Assembly: GCA_047629975.1 (NCBI GenBank)
Contig: JBLHUT010000017.1
Location: forward strand, 1 to 23,755
Reading direction: 5' to 3'
DNA: 23,755 nt
Origin: JBLHUT01 sp047629975
GTDB taxonomy: Bacteria > Pseudomonadota > Alphaproteobacteria > Rhodobacterales > Rhodobacteraceae
The notes beneath the pieces are model-generated. The model was not told where the DNA came from and did no database searches. It saw nothing but the letters and a program-made list of their open reading frames with translations. The translations under genes were made by a program, and so were the position numbers. Positions 6,694 through 14,730 of the stretch are shown piece by piece (within the stretch, counting starts at the first letter, position 1; the number at the start of each line of letters is the position of its first letter).

Positions 6694-7478
6694 CGTATTG
6701 TCCTTTCCTGGGTTTCAGGTGCGGGGGCGGGTGCACCGCGCGGGGGCGTGGCACGCACGGCGCGTCCGTTGCTGAAATGAATGCCGCATTCGTGTTTTTC
6801 GTGTCCGCGCCAGCGTCCGGCACGGGAAGGCTCGCCGGCGCGCACCGCGCTTGTGCACGGGGCGCAGCCGATCGAGGGGAAGCCTTTCGCGACCAGCGGA
6901 TGACGGGGCAGGTCATGAGCATCGATATAGCCGAGCAGGTCGGTGGCTTGCCATCCCGCCAGCGGGTTTATCTTGATGCGGCCCTGTTCTGCCTCGACAA
7001 CCTCAAGTGCGGCGCGGGTGTCCGACTGGAACCTTTTGCGCCCTGTGATCCAGCTGTCGAAGCCGGCAAGAGCCCGCTCCAACGGGGCGGTCTTTCGCAA
7101 ATCGCAGCACGCGTCGGTATCGGTTTTGTGCAACGCGCCGTCAGGATCACCGTTGTGCAGGTCCTGCGGACGTGTGCGTATCCGCCGGACGTTCAAAAGC
7201 CCCAAGGCGCGCGCCACGTCTTGCTGATACGCCAGCGTTTCGGGAAACAGCATTTGCGTGTCCACAAAAAGGACCACCGTGGCCGGATCGATTTGCGCCA
7301 GCATGTGCAGCAAAACGACCGATTCCGCCCCGAAAGAAGACACAACCGCCATGCGCCCCGTGGCACTGCTGCCAAGGGAGGCCCGCAAAATTTCCGGCGC
7401 ATCAAGGCCGTGCAACATTTTGCGCAGGTCTGTTATCGGGGCAGTACGCACAGGGAATGCTGTGCGATCAAGCGGCAT
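6690..7478 (-). CDS. cysH: Assimilatory adenylyl-sulfate (APS/PAPS) reductase CysH
   Basis: The 262-residue enzyme reduces activated sulfate to sulfite with thioredoxin or glutathione. The PP-loop-like VVSSFGAESVVLLHML (45-60) binds the nucleotide. Cys pairs C124-C125 (DACCDLRK) and C205/C208 (GCAPCT) are the four ligands of a [4Fe-4S] cluster, which marks the APS-reducing type common outside enterobacteria. The catalytic Cys is C231 in HECGIH. Start ATG 7478 gives the family's normal N-terminus and overlaps the end of the sulfite reductase gene by 11 bases. A longer in-frame extension to 7523 has no family support. Confidence 0.93.
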   Translation of the reverse strand: MPLDRTAFPVRTAPITDLRKMLHGLDAPEILRASLGSSATGRMAVVSSFGAESVVLLHMLAQIDPATVVLFVDTQMLFPETLAYQQDVARALGLLNVRRIRTRPQDLHNGDPDGALHKTDTDACCDLRKTAPLERALAGFDSWITGRKRFQSDTRAALEVVEAEQGRIKINPLAGWQATDLLGYIDAHDLPRHPLVAKGFPSIGCAPCTSAVRAGEPSRAGRWRGHEKHECGIHFSNGRAVRATPPRGAPAPAPETQERTIR

Positions 7479-9135
7479 GGGCTGCGCGCGCTTGTGGATA
7501 AAGCGCCTCCTTGAACGGAGCAATGCCGAGCCTGCGGTAAGCGGTCAGGAAAGTCTCGTCGGGGGCCGTGCGCAGATCGACATAGGCCAGAACCAGCCGC
7601 TCGATGGCCGGCACGATATCGTCTGCCGAAAATCCCGGTCCCGCTCTCTCGCCGATGCTGGCGGTTTCGGTTGCATCCCCGCCAAGCGTGATCTGATAGC
7701 TTTCGACCCCCGCCCGGTCCAGACCCAGAATGCCGATATGCCCGACATGGTGATGCCCGCAGGCATTGATGCAGCCCGAGATCTTGATCTTGAGCGGCCC
7801 GACCGCGTGTTCGATCTTCATCGTCTCGAAGCGGGTGGCGATTTCCTGCGCGATCGGGATAGAGCGGGCAGTGGCCAGCGCGCAATAATCCATGCCGGGG
7901 CAGGCGATAATGTCTGACGCAAGCCCGATATTGGCCGTGCCAAGCCCCGCCTTGAGCAAGCCGGCGTGCAGCGCAGGCAGGTCGCCGACATGGACATGGG
8001 GCAGGATCACGTTTTGTTCGTGGCTTATGCGCAATTCCGAATGCCCGAACCGTTCAGCCAGATCGGCCATTACCCGCATCTGGTCAGCGGTCGCATCGCC
8101 CGGTGTCGCGCCGTGCGCCTTGAGCGATATCGACACGATGGCATGATCGGCGGCTTTATGCGCGCTCAGGTTTGTATCCACCCACGATCGAAAGACCGGA
8201 TCGCGCCCGTAGGCCGCATCATAGGTCGTGCGCGGAGCCGTCTTGAAAACAGGGGGCGCAAAATCCGCCTCGAGGCGCGCAAGGATCTGCTGGTCGATAC
8301 CGGTAAATGCGGCGCGGGTCTGCAAAAAGGCACTTTCGACCATGTCACGGATCGCGTCGATCCCGTGCTCGTGGACGGTGATTTTGATGCGGGCCTTATA
8401 TTTGTTGTCGCGACGTCCCAGCCGGTTGTAGACCCGTACGACCGCCTCGAGATACGGCAACAAGTCGGCCTTGGGCAAAAACGCCCGCACGACTTTGCCG
8501 ATCATCGGGGTGCGCCCGAGGCCGCCGCCGATGATGACCTCGAAACCTTCTTCGTCATTGTGCCGTACAATCCGCAGGCCGATGTCGTGGGCTTTGACCA
8601 CGGCGCGGTCGGCGTGCGCGCCTGTGACGGCGATCTTGAATTTGCGCGGCAGGAACTGGAACTCGGGATGGTCGGTGGACCACTGGCGCAGCAATTCCGC
8701 CACCGGGCGCGGATCGGCGATCTCGTCGGCGGCGGCACCTGCGAAATGGTCGGCGGTGACGTTTCGGATCGTGTTGCCGCTGGTCTGGATCGCATGCATG
8801 CCGACATCGGCAAGGGCATCCAGCATTTCGGGAACATCGGCCAGTTTTGGCCAGTTGTACTGGATGTTCTGACGCGTTGTGAAATGACCGTAGCCCTTGT
8901 CCCACCTGTCGGCGATCATCGCAAGCGTGCGCATCTGTGTGGCATTCAGGGTGCCGTAAGGGATCGCCACACGCAACATATACGCGTGCAATTGCAGGTA
9001 AAGTCCGTTCATCAGGCGCAGCGGCTTGAACTCGTCTTCGGTCAGGCTGCCATCAATGCGGCGTCCGACCTGTGCGCGAAACTCGTTGACGCGGTTGCGC
9101 ACAAAGGCGGTGTCGAAGGGGGAATACTCATACAT
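7468..9135 (-). CDS. cysI: Ferredoxin-type sulfite (nitrite/sulfite) reductase hemoprotein
   Basis: The 555-residue siroheme/[4Fe-4S] enzyme reduces sulfite to sulfide by six electrons. Family features are YGTLNATQMRTLAMIAD (60-76), HFTTRQNIQYNW (84-95), where Arg and Asn line the siroheme pocket, GGGLGRTPMIG (203-213), and the cluster ligands C412, C418 (ACPGMDYCALA) and C455, C459 (SGCINACGHHHVGHIG). The family also includes nitrite reductases; the neighbours cysG and cysH argue for sulfite. No cysJ is present, so electrons probably come from ferredoxin via Fpr. Its ATG lies inside the last codons of the DUF2849 gene (8-base overlap), and its end overlaps cysH. Confidence 0.93.
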   Translation of the reverse strand: MYEYSPFDTAFVRNRVNEFRAQVGRRIDGSLTEDEFKPLRLMNGLYLQLHAYMLRVAIPYGTLNATQMRTLAMIADRWDKGYGHFTTRQNIQYNWPKLADVPEMLDALADVGMHAIQTSGNTIRNVTADHFAGAAADEIADPRPVAELLRQWSTDHPEFQFLPRKFKIAVTGAHADRAVVKAHDIGLRIVRHNDEEGFEVIIGGGLGRTPMIGKVVRAFLPKADLLPYLEAVVRVYNRLGRRDNKYKARIKITVHEHGIDAIRDMVESAFLQTRAAFTGIDQQILARLEADFAPPVFKTAPRTTYDAAYGRDPVFRSWVDTNLSAHKAADHAIVSISLKAHGATPGDATADQMRVMADLAERFGHSELRISHEQNVILPHVHVGDLPALHAGLLKAGLGTANIGLASDIIACPGMDYCALATARSIPIAQEIATRFETMKIEHAVGPLKIKISGCINACGHHHVGHIGILGLDRAGVESYQITLGGDATETASIGERAGPGFSADDIVPAIERLVLAYVDLRTAPDETFLTAYRRLGIAPFKEALYPQARAAHAA

Positions 9136-9436
9136 GGGTCAGCTCTGCCTGTTTGCCGTGTGGATAATTCGAAGGGCCGCGTGTGCGAAAGGCTTCGCGA
9201 AAATGCACGGGCTCGGGGCCGCTGGCCCCTGCGCGGGCCTGCGCCAGATAGGCGCCCACGATCTCTGCGTCCCGCGCCTGCGCTTCGAGCAGCCGTATCG
9301 CGGCGTGCGCCTCGTCACTCAAAAGTTCGGCCTCGTGGTGGTAAGGCGACCATCGGTCGTCTTCGGTCAGGTAGACCACATCGCCGGACAACAGCGCATT
9401 GGCGGTGATAACCTTCGGGGTGAAATCGTGGCTCAT
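9128..9436 (-). CDS. DUF2849 family protein in the sulfate-assimilation operon
   Basis: This 102-residue cytoplasmic protein begins KVITANALLSGDVVYLTEDDRWSP (residues 8-31), followed by an acidic helix with EAHAAIRLLEAQARDAEIVGAYLAQ. The pattern is that of DUF2849, a family commonly found directly before the sulfite reductase gene in alphaproteobacteria. No metal- or cofactor-binding motif stands out. It is locked between cysG (start overlaps the cysG stop, ATGA) and the sulfite reductase (8-base overlap), so its amount should follow theirs. A role in assembly or electron delivery to the reductase is plausible but inferred only from position. Confidence 0.88.
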   Translation of the reverse strand: MSHDFTPKVITANALLSGDVVYLTEDDRWSPYHHEAELLSDEAHAAIRLLEAQARDAEIVGAYLAQARAGASGPEPVHFREAFRTRGPSNYPHGKQAELTHV

Positions 9437-10878
9437 GTCAGGCCTCCTTCGGCAAATGTCCGCTCAAGGGTCCGGGGGGGACGGGAAAGGGTGTCACGTT
9501 CTGTGTGCAGGTCGAGGTTTGTGGTGCGTCGCGGTGCCAGTCCGAACAGCAACACGACGGGGCCTTGCAAGGCAGCATTCGCGAGGGTTGGTTCGAGGTT
9601 TTCGAGAGCACAGGCGATGATGCGCTGCGTTGGCCGTGTGGCATTCGCGATGATCGACACGGGCGTCGCCGGATCGGCGCCGTACATCAACAACCGCCCT
9701 TGCAAGAAGCGCGCACCCTTCTTTGCCATGTAGATCGCGGCAACTTCGCCGGGGCGGGCGAGGGCACGCCAATCGTGTTCGGCAAATCCGGCAACGTCGT
9801 GGCCGGTCAGGAACCGCACACCGGAATTGCGCCCCCGCCTGGTCAGGCTCTGACCGATGCCGGCGACCGCTGCGGATGCCGCGGTAATGCCAGGCACGAT
9901 GCTGGTTGCGATGCCGGCGGCCTCGCAGGCGGCCAGCTCTTCGTCAAGGCGACCGAAAACGGTGGGATCACCGGATTTGAGCCGCACGACCTGTGCGCCT
10001 TTGGCCGCGTGCGCCACGATCAGGTCGTTGATGGCCTGTTGCGGGGTGGACGCGCCAAAGCCCTCTTTGCCGACATCGATCAAGGTTGCCTCGCGGCGGA
10101 CCAACTCGAGGATCTCCGGCGTCACAAGCCGGTCGTGGATCACCACGTCGGCTTCATCAAGCGCGCGCCGCGCTTTCAGCGTCAAAAGGTCGGGATCGCC
10201 TGGACCGGCCCCGACAAAGGCCGCGTGACCGGGGGCGGTACGGGCCTTCAGGTGCCGCTCCAGAAGGGCCGCAAGATTTGTTCCGATGCCTTGTGTGCCG
10301 TGTTTGGCAAGCTCGCTTGGGCCTGACTTGAAATAGAACTCCGACCAGAAATCGCGACGCTTGCGGCCCATTGGCAAGGCACTGGCGGCTGCGCGAAAAG
10401 CCTTGCCCAGACGAGCAAGCGTCCCAAGCTGCTGTGGCAGGCGCTCTTCGAGGTCGCGTTTGATCGCGCGGGCCAGCACGGGGGCGGTGCCTTCGGTGCC
10501 GATGGCGATCGTTACGGGGTCACGGTCAACGATGGCGGGGGTGATGAACTGACTGTCAGACAGATTATCGACAATGTTGACAAGAGCACCGTCCGCGCGT
10601 GCCAGTGCGGCAATGCGGGCGTCTTCGACAGGGTCTTCGTTCGCACCATAGGCGAGGACGGCACAAAGCGCATCGCCCCGGTCCATGACACGGCGCACAA
10701 GCCGCAATTTGCCCGCGGTTTCCCACTGCGCGATTTCTGGCGCGGGATCGGGGGCAAATACGGTCAGGTTGGCTTGGGTCTTGAGCAGCAGCCTGAGTTT
10801 TGCCACAGCGGCATCTGTACCGCCTGAAACGACGATCCTGCGGCCTGCGACAGCGAGGAAGACGGGAAAATGTTGCAT
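9433..10878 (-). CDS. cysG: Siroheme synthase CysG (uroporphyrinogen methyltransferase / precorrin-2 dehydrogenase / ferrochelatase)
   Basis: This 481-residue fusion makes the siroheme needed by the sulfite reductase downstream. The N-terminal half (1-210) is the dehydrogenase/chelatase part, with the NAD site VAGRRIVVSGGTDAAVAKL and the NIVDNLSDSQFITPAIVDRDPVTIAIGTEGTAPVLARAIK stretch. The C-terminal half is the SAM-dependent uroporphyrinogen III methyltransferase, with FVGAGPGDPDLLTLKARRALDEADVVIHDRLV, RLKSGDPTVFGR and VVPGITAA-type SIVPGITAASAA. The length matches full CysG. The start codon is preceded by CCGGATAAAG, which gives a GGA site 8 bases upstream. It is the first gene of the minus-strand operon and its -10 region lies at 10913-10918. 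Confidence 0.94.
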   Translation of the reverse strand: MQHFPVFLAVAGRRIVVSGGTDAAVAKLRLLLKTQANLTVFAPDPAPEIAQWETAGKLRLVRRVMDRGDALCAVLAYGANEDPVEDARIAALARADGALVNIVDNLSDSQFITPAIVDRDPVTIAIGTEGTAPVLARAIKRDLEERLPQQLGTLARLGKAFRAAASALPMGRKRRDFWSEFYFKSGPSELAKHGTQGIGTNLAALLERHLKARTAPGHAAFVGAGPGDPDLLTLKARRALDEADVVIHDRLVTPEILELVRREATLIDVGKEGFGASTPQQAINDLIVAHAAKGAQVVRLKSGDPTVFGRLDEELAACEAAGIATSIVPGITAASAAVAGIGQSLTRRGRNSGVRFLTGHDVAGFAEHDWRALARPGEVAAIYMAKKGARFLQGRLLMYGADPATPVSIIANATRPTQRIIACALENLEPTLANAALQGPVVLLFGLAPRRTTNLDLHTERDTLSRPPRTLERTFAEGGLT

Positions 10879-10907
10879 GACTTTATCCGGGTGATTGCTC
10901 GTTTGTG

Positions 10908-10932
10908 CCAGAAGTATAGAATAATGTTCTGG
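10908..10932. promoter_or_regulatory. Inverted repeat over the cysG -10 region (operator candidate 1)
   Basis: The arms CCAGAA (10908-10913) and TTCTGG (10927-10932) form a dyad with a 13-base spacer. Inside lies a second near-palindrome, AGAATAATGTTCT (10918-10930). The minus-strand -10 element TATACT (10918-10913) sits within it, and a plus-strand TAGAAT (10917-10922) overlaps it. A protein bound here would cover both divergent promoters. Confidence 0.5.
10913..10918 (-). promoter_or_regulatory. -10 element of the cysG operon promoter
   Basis: TATACT on the minus strand gives a start near 10906 and a leader of about 28 bases before the cysG ATG. No good -35 hexamer is found 16-18 bases upstream, as is common for promoters that need an activator. 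Confidence 0.45.
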
Positions 10933-10934
10933 TA

Positions 10935-10957
10935 AATTGCCACATAGCTATGCAATT
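10935..10957. promoter_or_regulatory. Second dyad between cysG and the lrp-type gene (operator candidate 2)
   Basis: The outer arms AATTG and CAATT flank the perfect 10-bp palindrome CATAGCTATG at 10943-10952. It is AT-rich compared with its surroundings and lies about -30 to -50 from the cysG start point, where an activator would bind. The facing Lrp/AsnC-type regulator is the obvious candidate, although this is inferred. Confidence 0.5.
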
Positions 10958-11022
10958 AAGAACGTGTGTCTTGAGGATTTGGATATCTACGGGCTGTGTC
11001 CTGTATTTTGGGAGTTGTAGGA

Positions 11023-11484
11023 ATGTCTTTCCAAGTGGATGAGATGGATCGGAAGATCCTTGGGGAGTTGCAGCGCGATTCAGCGCAGTCGCTTGATGAA
11101 ATCGCGCGCAAAGTAGGGTCTTCCAAGACGCCGGTCTGGAATCGGGTCAAGAAGATGCGCGATGCCGGAGTGATCAAACAAAATACCGTTCTGCTGGATG
11201 CCGAGGCACTTGGTCTGGAGGCGTGTTTTTTCGTGCTGATCCGGACGTCTGCCCATGAGGCAGATTGGCAAGCGCGCTTTTTGTCGGCCCTCAAGGCGCG
11301 CCCGGAGGTGCAGGAGGCCCATAGGCTGGCAGGCGATATAGACTATATCCTGAAGGTGCGGGTCCGTAACGCGCGCGCCTATGATACGTTCTATCAAGCG
11401 TTGATTTCAGAAGTCAGGATTCACAACGTCACGGCGTTGCTGAGTATGGAGGAGATCAAGGCCACCCCGATGATGCCGCTGTGA
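11023..11484 (+). CDS. Lrp/AsnC family transcriptional regulator
   Basis: The protein has 153 residues, a typical Lrp length. The N-terminal helix-turn-helix covers LDEIARKVGSSKTPVWNRVKKMRDAGVIKQ (24-53), followed by the beta strand linker NTVLLDAEALGL and a RAM ligand-binding domain (about 67-145) with LAGDIDYILKVRVRNARAYDTFYQ. The start at ATG 11023 is preceded by GGGAG at 11010-11014; an in-frame GTG at 10996 would add nine residues. It diverges from cysG and faces two dyads, so it may control the cys operon and itself in response to an amino acid such as cysteine or a sulfur signal. That ligand is a guess. Confidence 0.92.
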   Translation: MSFQVDEMDRKILGELQRDSAQSLDEIARKVGSSKTPVWNRVKKMRDAGVIKQNTVLLDAEALGLEACFFVLIRTSAHEADWQARFLSALKARPEVQEAHRLAGDIDYILKVRVRNARAYDTFYQALISEVRIHNVTALLSMEEIKATPMMPL

Positions 11485-11548
11485 GGGGGAACATCCTTGC
11501 TCGGGCGGCAGGCCGCCGTCGCGCGGATGTCGGGTGCGGGTTGCGCGG

Positions 11549-12733
11549 TCAGATCGTCACCATCAAACGATCAAGCCCGTGGAAGTGGTAGATATCCGCG
11601 TAACGAGGTGTTTCGGCCAGTTCTAGCGTCGGGCACCTTTGCGCAAGGGTTCGCAGCGCGATGTCCATCTCCAACCGTGCCAGAGGCGCGCCGACGCAAA
11701 AGTGCAGACCGGCCCCGAAGCTGCTGTGAGGCAGGGTCTTGCGGGCGGGATCGAAGGTCGCAGCGTCTGTCCAGACCGTTTCATCCCGATTTGCCGAGGC
11801 CAGCAGGGCCGCCACTTTGTCACCGCGCGCGACCGGTGTGCCGAACACTTCCATGTCTTCGTAGGCGTAGCGGGTAAACAGGTGCAGCGGAGGATCAAAG
11901 CGCAAGGCCTCGTCAATTATTCCGGGCTGTCGGGCGGCGTCGGTGAGGGCGCTGCCGGTGCGGCCTGTCAGAAGCAGGGTTCTGACCATGTTGCCCAAGC
12001 TGTGGACCGTTGCCTCGTGCCCTGCGTTCAGCAGCAATATCGCCGTGGCAACCAGTTCGTCACGACTAAGGTGTCCGTCATCGGAATGGGTTGCGATCAA
12101 CCCGGACAGCAGCCCGTCGTCGGGGCGCGCACTTTTTGTTGCAATCTCGGCTTCGAGAAACGCGCGAAAGGCAATACTGGCGGCGATGGCTGCGTCTTCG
12201 TCGCGGCGGCTGCGCCCGGCTTGATACATGCCGACCATGGCATTGGACCACGCCAGAAGTTCGGGCGCGCGCGCCGGATCAATGCCAAGCAGGCGGGCGA
12301 TGATGATGACAGGCAAGGGGGTCGCATAGGCGGCCAGCAGATCAAAAGGACCTTCGGGAAAGGTCGCGATCAGATTTTCGCACAACGCCTCGATATCAGG
12401 GGCCAGCGCGCGGACACGCCCACTGGTAAAGGCCCGCACAACAAGGCCGCGCAGCCGCGTGTGGCGGGGCGGCTCCAGCTCCAGCATCGAATGGGCTTCG
12501 ATGTCGTAGAATGGTGTCAGATGGGCTTCGGGTGTGACGGCACATTCGGGGGGGATCTCGCGCCCGAAGCGCCGGTCCCGCAGGATCAGATTGACGGCGC
12601 GGTGCGAGGCCGCAGCCAGCATGCCGTATTCTTCCCACCAGAACAGATCGCCCGTCGCACGGGCGCGGGCGTAAAACCGGTACGGGTCTTGTACGAAATC
12701 GGGTGCGGTGGGGCTTTGGGAGAGACGCTGCAT
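11549..12733 (-). CDS. Cytochrome P450
   Basis: This 394-residue soluble bacterial P450 lacks a membrane anchor. The signatures are the C-helix region EPPRHTRLRGLVVRAFT, the I-helix LLLNAGHEATVHSLGN (oxygen-binding groove at 237-242), ExxR as EALR (275-278), and the heme loop SFGAGLHFCVGAPLAR with the axial Cys at 346. In the I-helix the usual acid-Thr pair is E240-A241, with Thr shifted to 242. Start ATG 12733 is chosen; a TTG at 12739 is possible, and neither has a strong ribosome site. No ferredoxin or reductase gene lies beside it, so its redox partners and substrate are unknown. It diverges from dctB. Confidence 0.95.
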   Translation of the reverse strand: MQRLSQSPTAPDFVQDPYRFYARARATGDLFWWEEYGMLAAASHRAVNLILRDRRFGREIPPECAVTPEAHLTPFYDIEAHSMLELEPPRHTRLRGLVVRAFTSGRVRALAPDIEALCENLIATFPEGPFDLLAAYATPLPVIIIARLLGIDPARAPELLAWSNAMVGMYQAGRSRRDEDAAIAASIAFRAFLEAEIATKSARPDDGLLSGLIATHSDDGHLSRDELVATAILLLNAGHEATVHSLGNMVRTLLLTGRTGSALTDAARQPGIIDEALRFDPPLHLFTRYAYEDMEVFGTPVARGDKVAALLASANRDETVWTDAATFDPARKTLPHSSFGAGLHFCVGAPLARLEMDIALRTLAQRCPTLELAETPRYADIYHFHGLDRLMVTI

Positions 12734-12933
12734 TGCCAAAGGGTGTCAGCGTTGCGCGGTGGTGACAAGGGGGGATGGAAGTGTCACGCTGGCGTGTCGG
12801 CAGCGCTTGTGCTGCAAAGTATTTAACGAAAAGAAACCGCGCTGCGCGTGGCAAAAGGGCGTGTCGGGTTTCCTTTGGGCTTCGCGGTGGTCTAGTGTCG
12901 GGGCAACACCGCATTCCCACCAGAGACGAGCAG

Positions 12934-14730
12934 ATGTTTCGCCGTAGCCTGTCAGCCATAATCTTTGTGATCGCCGTTGCGGGGTTTTCGGCGGTGGTCT
13001 GGATGTTTGCGTTTTCGGCGCAGATGGAAAGCCTTGCGAAACGGGGCGAGGCGCATTTTTCTGTTGCGGCAGACCGGTTGTCGAGCAGTCTGCAGCGGTT
13101 TCGCGAACTGGCGGTTCTGTTGTCCGAGCATCCGGTTCTGACCGATCTGGTCGAGGCGCCCGCGCGCGATCCATCACAGGCGCTTGTTTTGCTGCAGCGG
13201 TCTGCCGACAAGACCGGATCGCGCGATATCATGTTGCTGGACGGGGCGGGGCGCACGCTTGCGGCTTCTGATCCGGATACGGCTACCGATCTTGAGGGGG
13301 CGGGTTTTGTCCGGCGTGCGTTACAGGGGGCGTTGGGGTTCGACCATTCGATCCATCCTGTCAGCGGGGAGCGGATATTCTCCTACGCGTCGCCTGTCTT
13401 TTCGCCGTCGGGTCCGGTTATCGGCGTGGTTGTTGTAAAGCTGAATGTCGAGGCGCTTGAGAGTGACTGGCGGGCCGATCCACAGGCGGTCTTTTTTGTG
13501 AACGATGATGGCGTTGTGTTTTTGTCGAACCGGTCTGAGCTGGTTTTTCAGGCGCGCGACGGCCTTGTGCCGGATCCTTTGGAGCGCGGCGCGGCGCGCT
13601 CGTATCCCGGTGTGGTTTTGCAGCCGTTTCTGACCCACCGCGCGTGGAGGATGGCGGGCTACGAGCTGTGGCGGCTTGAAGGGGGGCCGTACCTGCCGGC
13701 CCGTGCGCTGCATCTGGTGCGGCCATTGCCGGTAATCGGCCTGACGGGAGAGGCGCTTGTGGATGTCGACCCTGCGCTTTGGGTTGCGACGTTGCAGGCG
13801 CTGGTGGCGGCTGCGACCTGCCTTGTGTTCGGGGCGTTTGTTTTGTGGCTGATGCACCGACGCCGCGCCTTGCAGGAGCGGTTGACCATCGAGGCGCGCG
13901 CCAACACGGTGCTCGAAAGCCGGGTGATTGCGCGCACGCGGGCCTTGTCCGATGCCAATCTTGCGCTGCGCCACGAGGTCGCCGAGCGGCTTGAAGCAGA
14001 GGCCGCGCTGAAACGTGCACAGGCCGAACTGGTTCAGGCCGAAAAGCTGTCGGCGCTGGGCCAGATGTCGGCGGGGATCAGTCATGAACTGAACCAACCG
14101 CTGATGGCGATCCGGTCTTTCGCCGAAAATGCCGAAACATTCCTTGAGCGCGGAAATTCCGAAATGGCGCGGCGCAACCTGTCGCGCATTAGTACGTTGG
14201 CGTTGCGCATGGGGCGGATCATGAAAAACCTGCGTGGATTTGCGCGACAGGAGATCGAGCCGCTTGGCAGGGTCGATGTTGTGGCGGTGATCGAAAGTGC
14301 GTTGGAAATGACAGAAGCCCGGTTGGAACAGGACCGGATCCGGCTTGTGTATTCACCGCCCGCAGGCCCCGTCTGGGTGCGTGGTGGCGAGGTCCGGCTG
14401 GCTCAGGTGGTGATCAACCTGATCAACAACGCAGCCGACGCCATGACGCACGCGCCCCGCCGGGAGCTTGTCCTGACGCTGGAAGCAGATGAGGGTGTCA
14501 CGCTCAAACTGCGTGATACCGGTGCGGGGATTGCGGCACCGGACCGCATTTTCGATCCGTTCTACTCCACCAAAGAGGTCGGCGCATCCGAAGGAATGGG
14601 CCTTGGCCTGTCCATTTCGTACGCGATCGTGCAAAGCTTTGGCGGGACCATTCAGGGTGCCAATGCGCCGACGTGCGGGGCGGTCTTTACGATCCGGTTG
14701 CACCGGTGGTCACAGGAGCAGGCGGCATGA
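12934..14730 (+). CDS. dctB: DctB-like sensor histidine kinase for C4-dicarboxylates
   Basis: The kinase has 598 residues. Two membrane segments (about 8-28 and 283-307) flank a periplasmic double-Cache/PAS sensor region (30-280). A coiled coil (310-370) leads to the HisKA H-box ALGQMSAGISHELNQPL with the phospho-acceptor H384. The ATPase domain has the N-box NLINNAADA (495-503), G1 DTGAGI (528-533), F-box FDPFYSTK (540-547) and G2 GMGLGLS (554-560). The layout and length match DctB. ATG 12934 is chosen because the hydrophobic segment follows at once; a frame extending back to 12775 has no family support. The stop overlaps dctD by ATGA. It probably senses dicarboxylates such as succinate, malate or fumarate. 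Confidence 0.9.
   Translation: MFRRSLSAIIFVIAVAGFSAVVWMFAFSAQMESLAKRGEAHFSVAADRLSSSLQRFRELAVLLSEHPVLTDLVEAPARDPSQALVLLQRSADKTGSRDIMLLDGAGRTLAASDPDTATDLEGAGFVRRALQGALGFDHSIHPVSGERIFSYASPVFSPSGPVIGVVVVKLNVEALESDWRADPQAVFFVNDDGVVFLSNRSELVFQARDGLVPDPLERGAARSYPGVVLQPFLTHRAWRMAGYELWRLEGGPYLPARALHLVRPLPVIGLTGEALVDVDPALWVATLQALVAAATCLVFGAFVLWLMHRRRALQERLTIEARANTVLESRVIARTRALSDANLALRHEVAERLEAEAALKRAQAELVQAEKLSALGQMSAGISHELNQPLMAIRSFAENAETFLERGNSEMARRNLSRISTLALRMGRIMKNLRGFARQEIEPLGRVDVVAVIESALEMTEARLEQDRIRLVYSPPAGPVWVRGGEVRLAQVVINLINNAADAMTHAPRRELVLTLEADEGVTLKLRDTGAGIAAPDRIFDPFYSTKEVGASEGMGLGLSISYAIVQSFGGTIQGANAPTCGAVFTIRLHRWSQEQAA

Noticed and set aside
7966..9408. 480-codon plus-strand open frame
   Set aside because: It is antisense to the sulfite reductase and DUF2849 genes, which show full catalytic motifs. 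The frame has no recognisable domain and is a by-product of GC-rich codon use.
11497..11528. GGCGGC-AG-GCCGCC repeat between the lrp-type gene and the P450
   Set aside because: Short stem with a very small loop and no T run, so it is not called a terminator.
11639..12826. 395-codon plus-strand open frame
   Set aside because: It is antisense to the P450 gene, whose heme, ExxR and I-helix motifs are all present on the minus strand.
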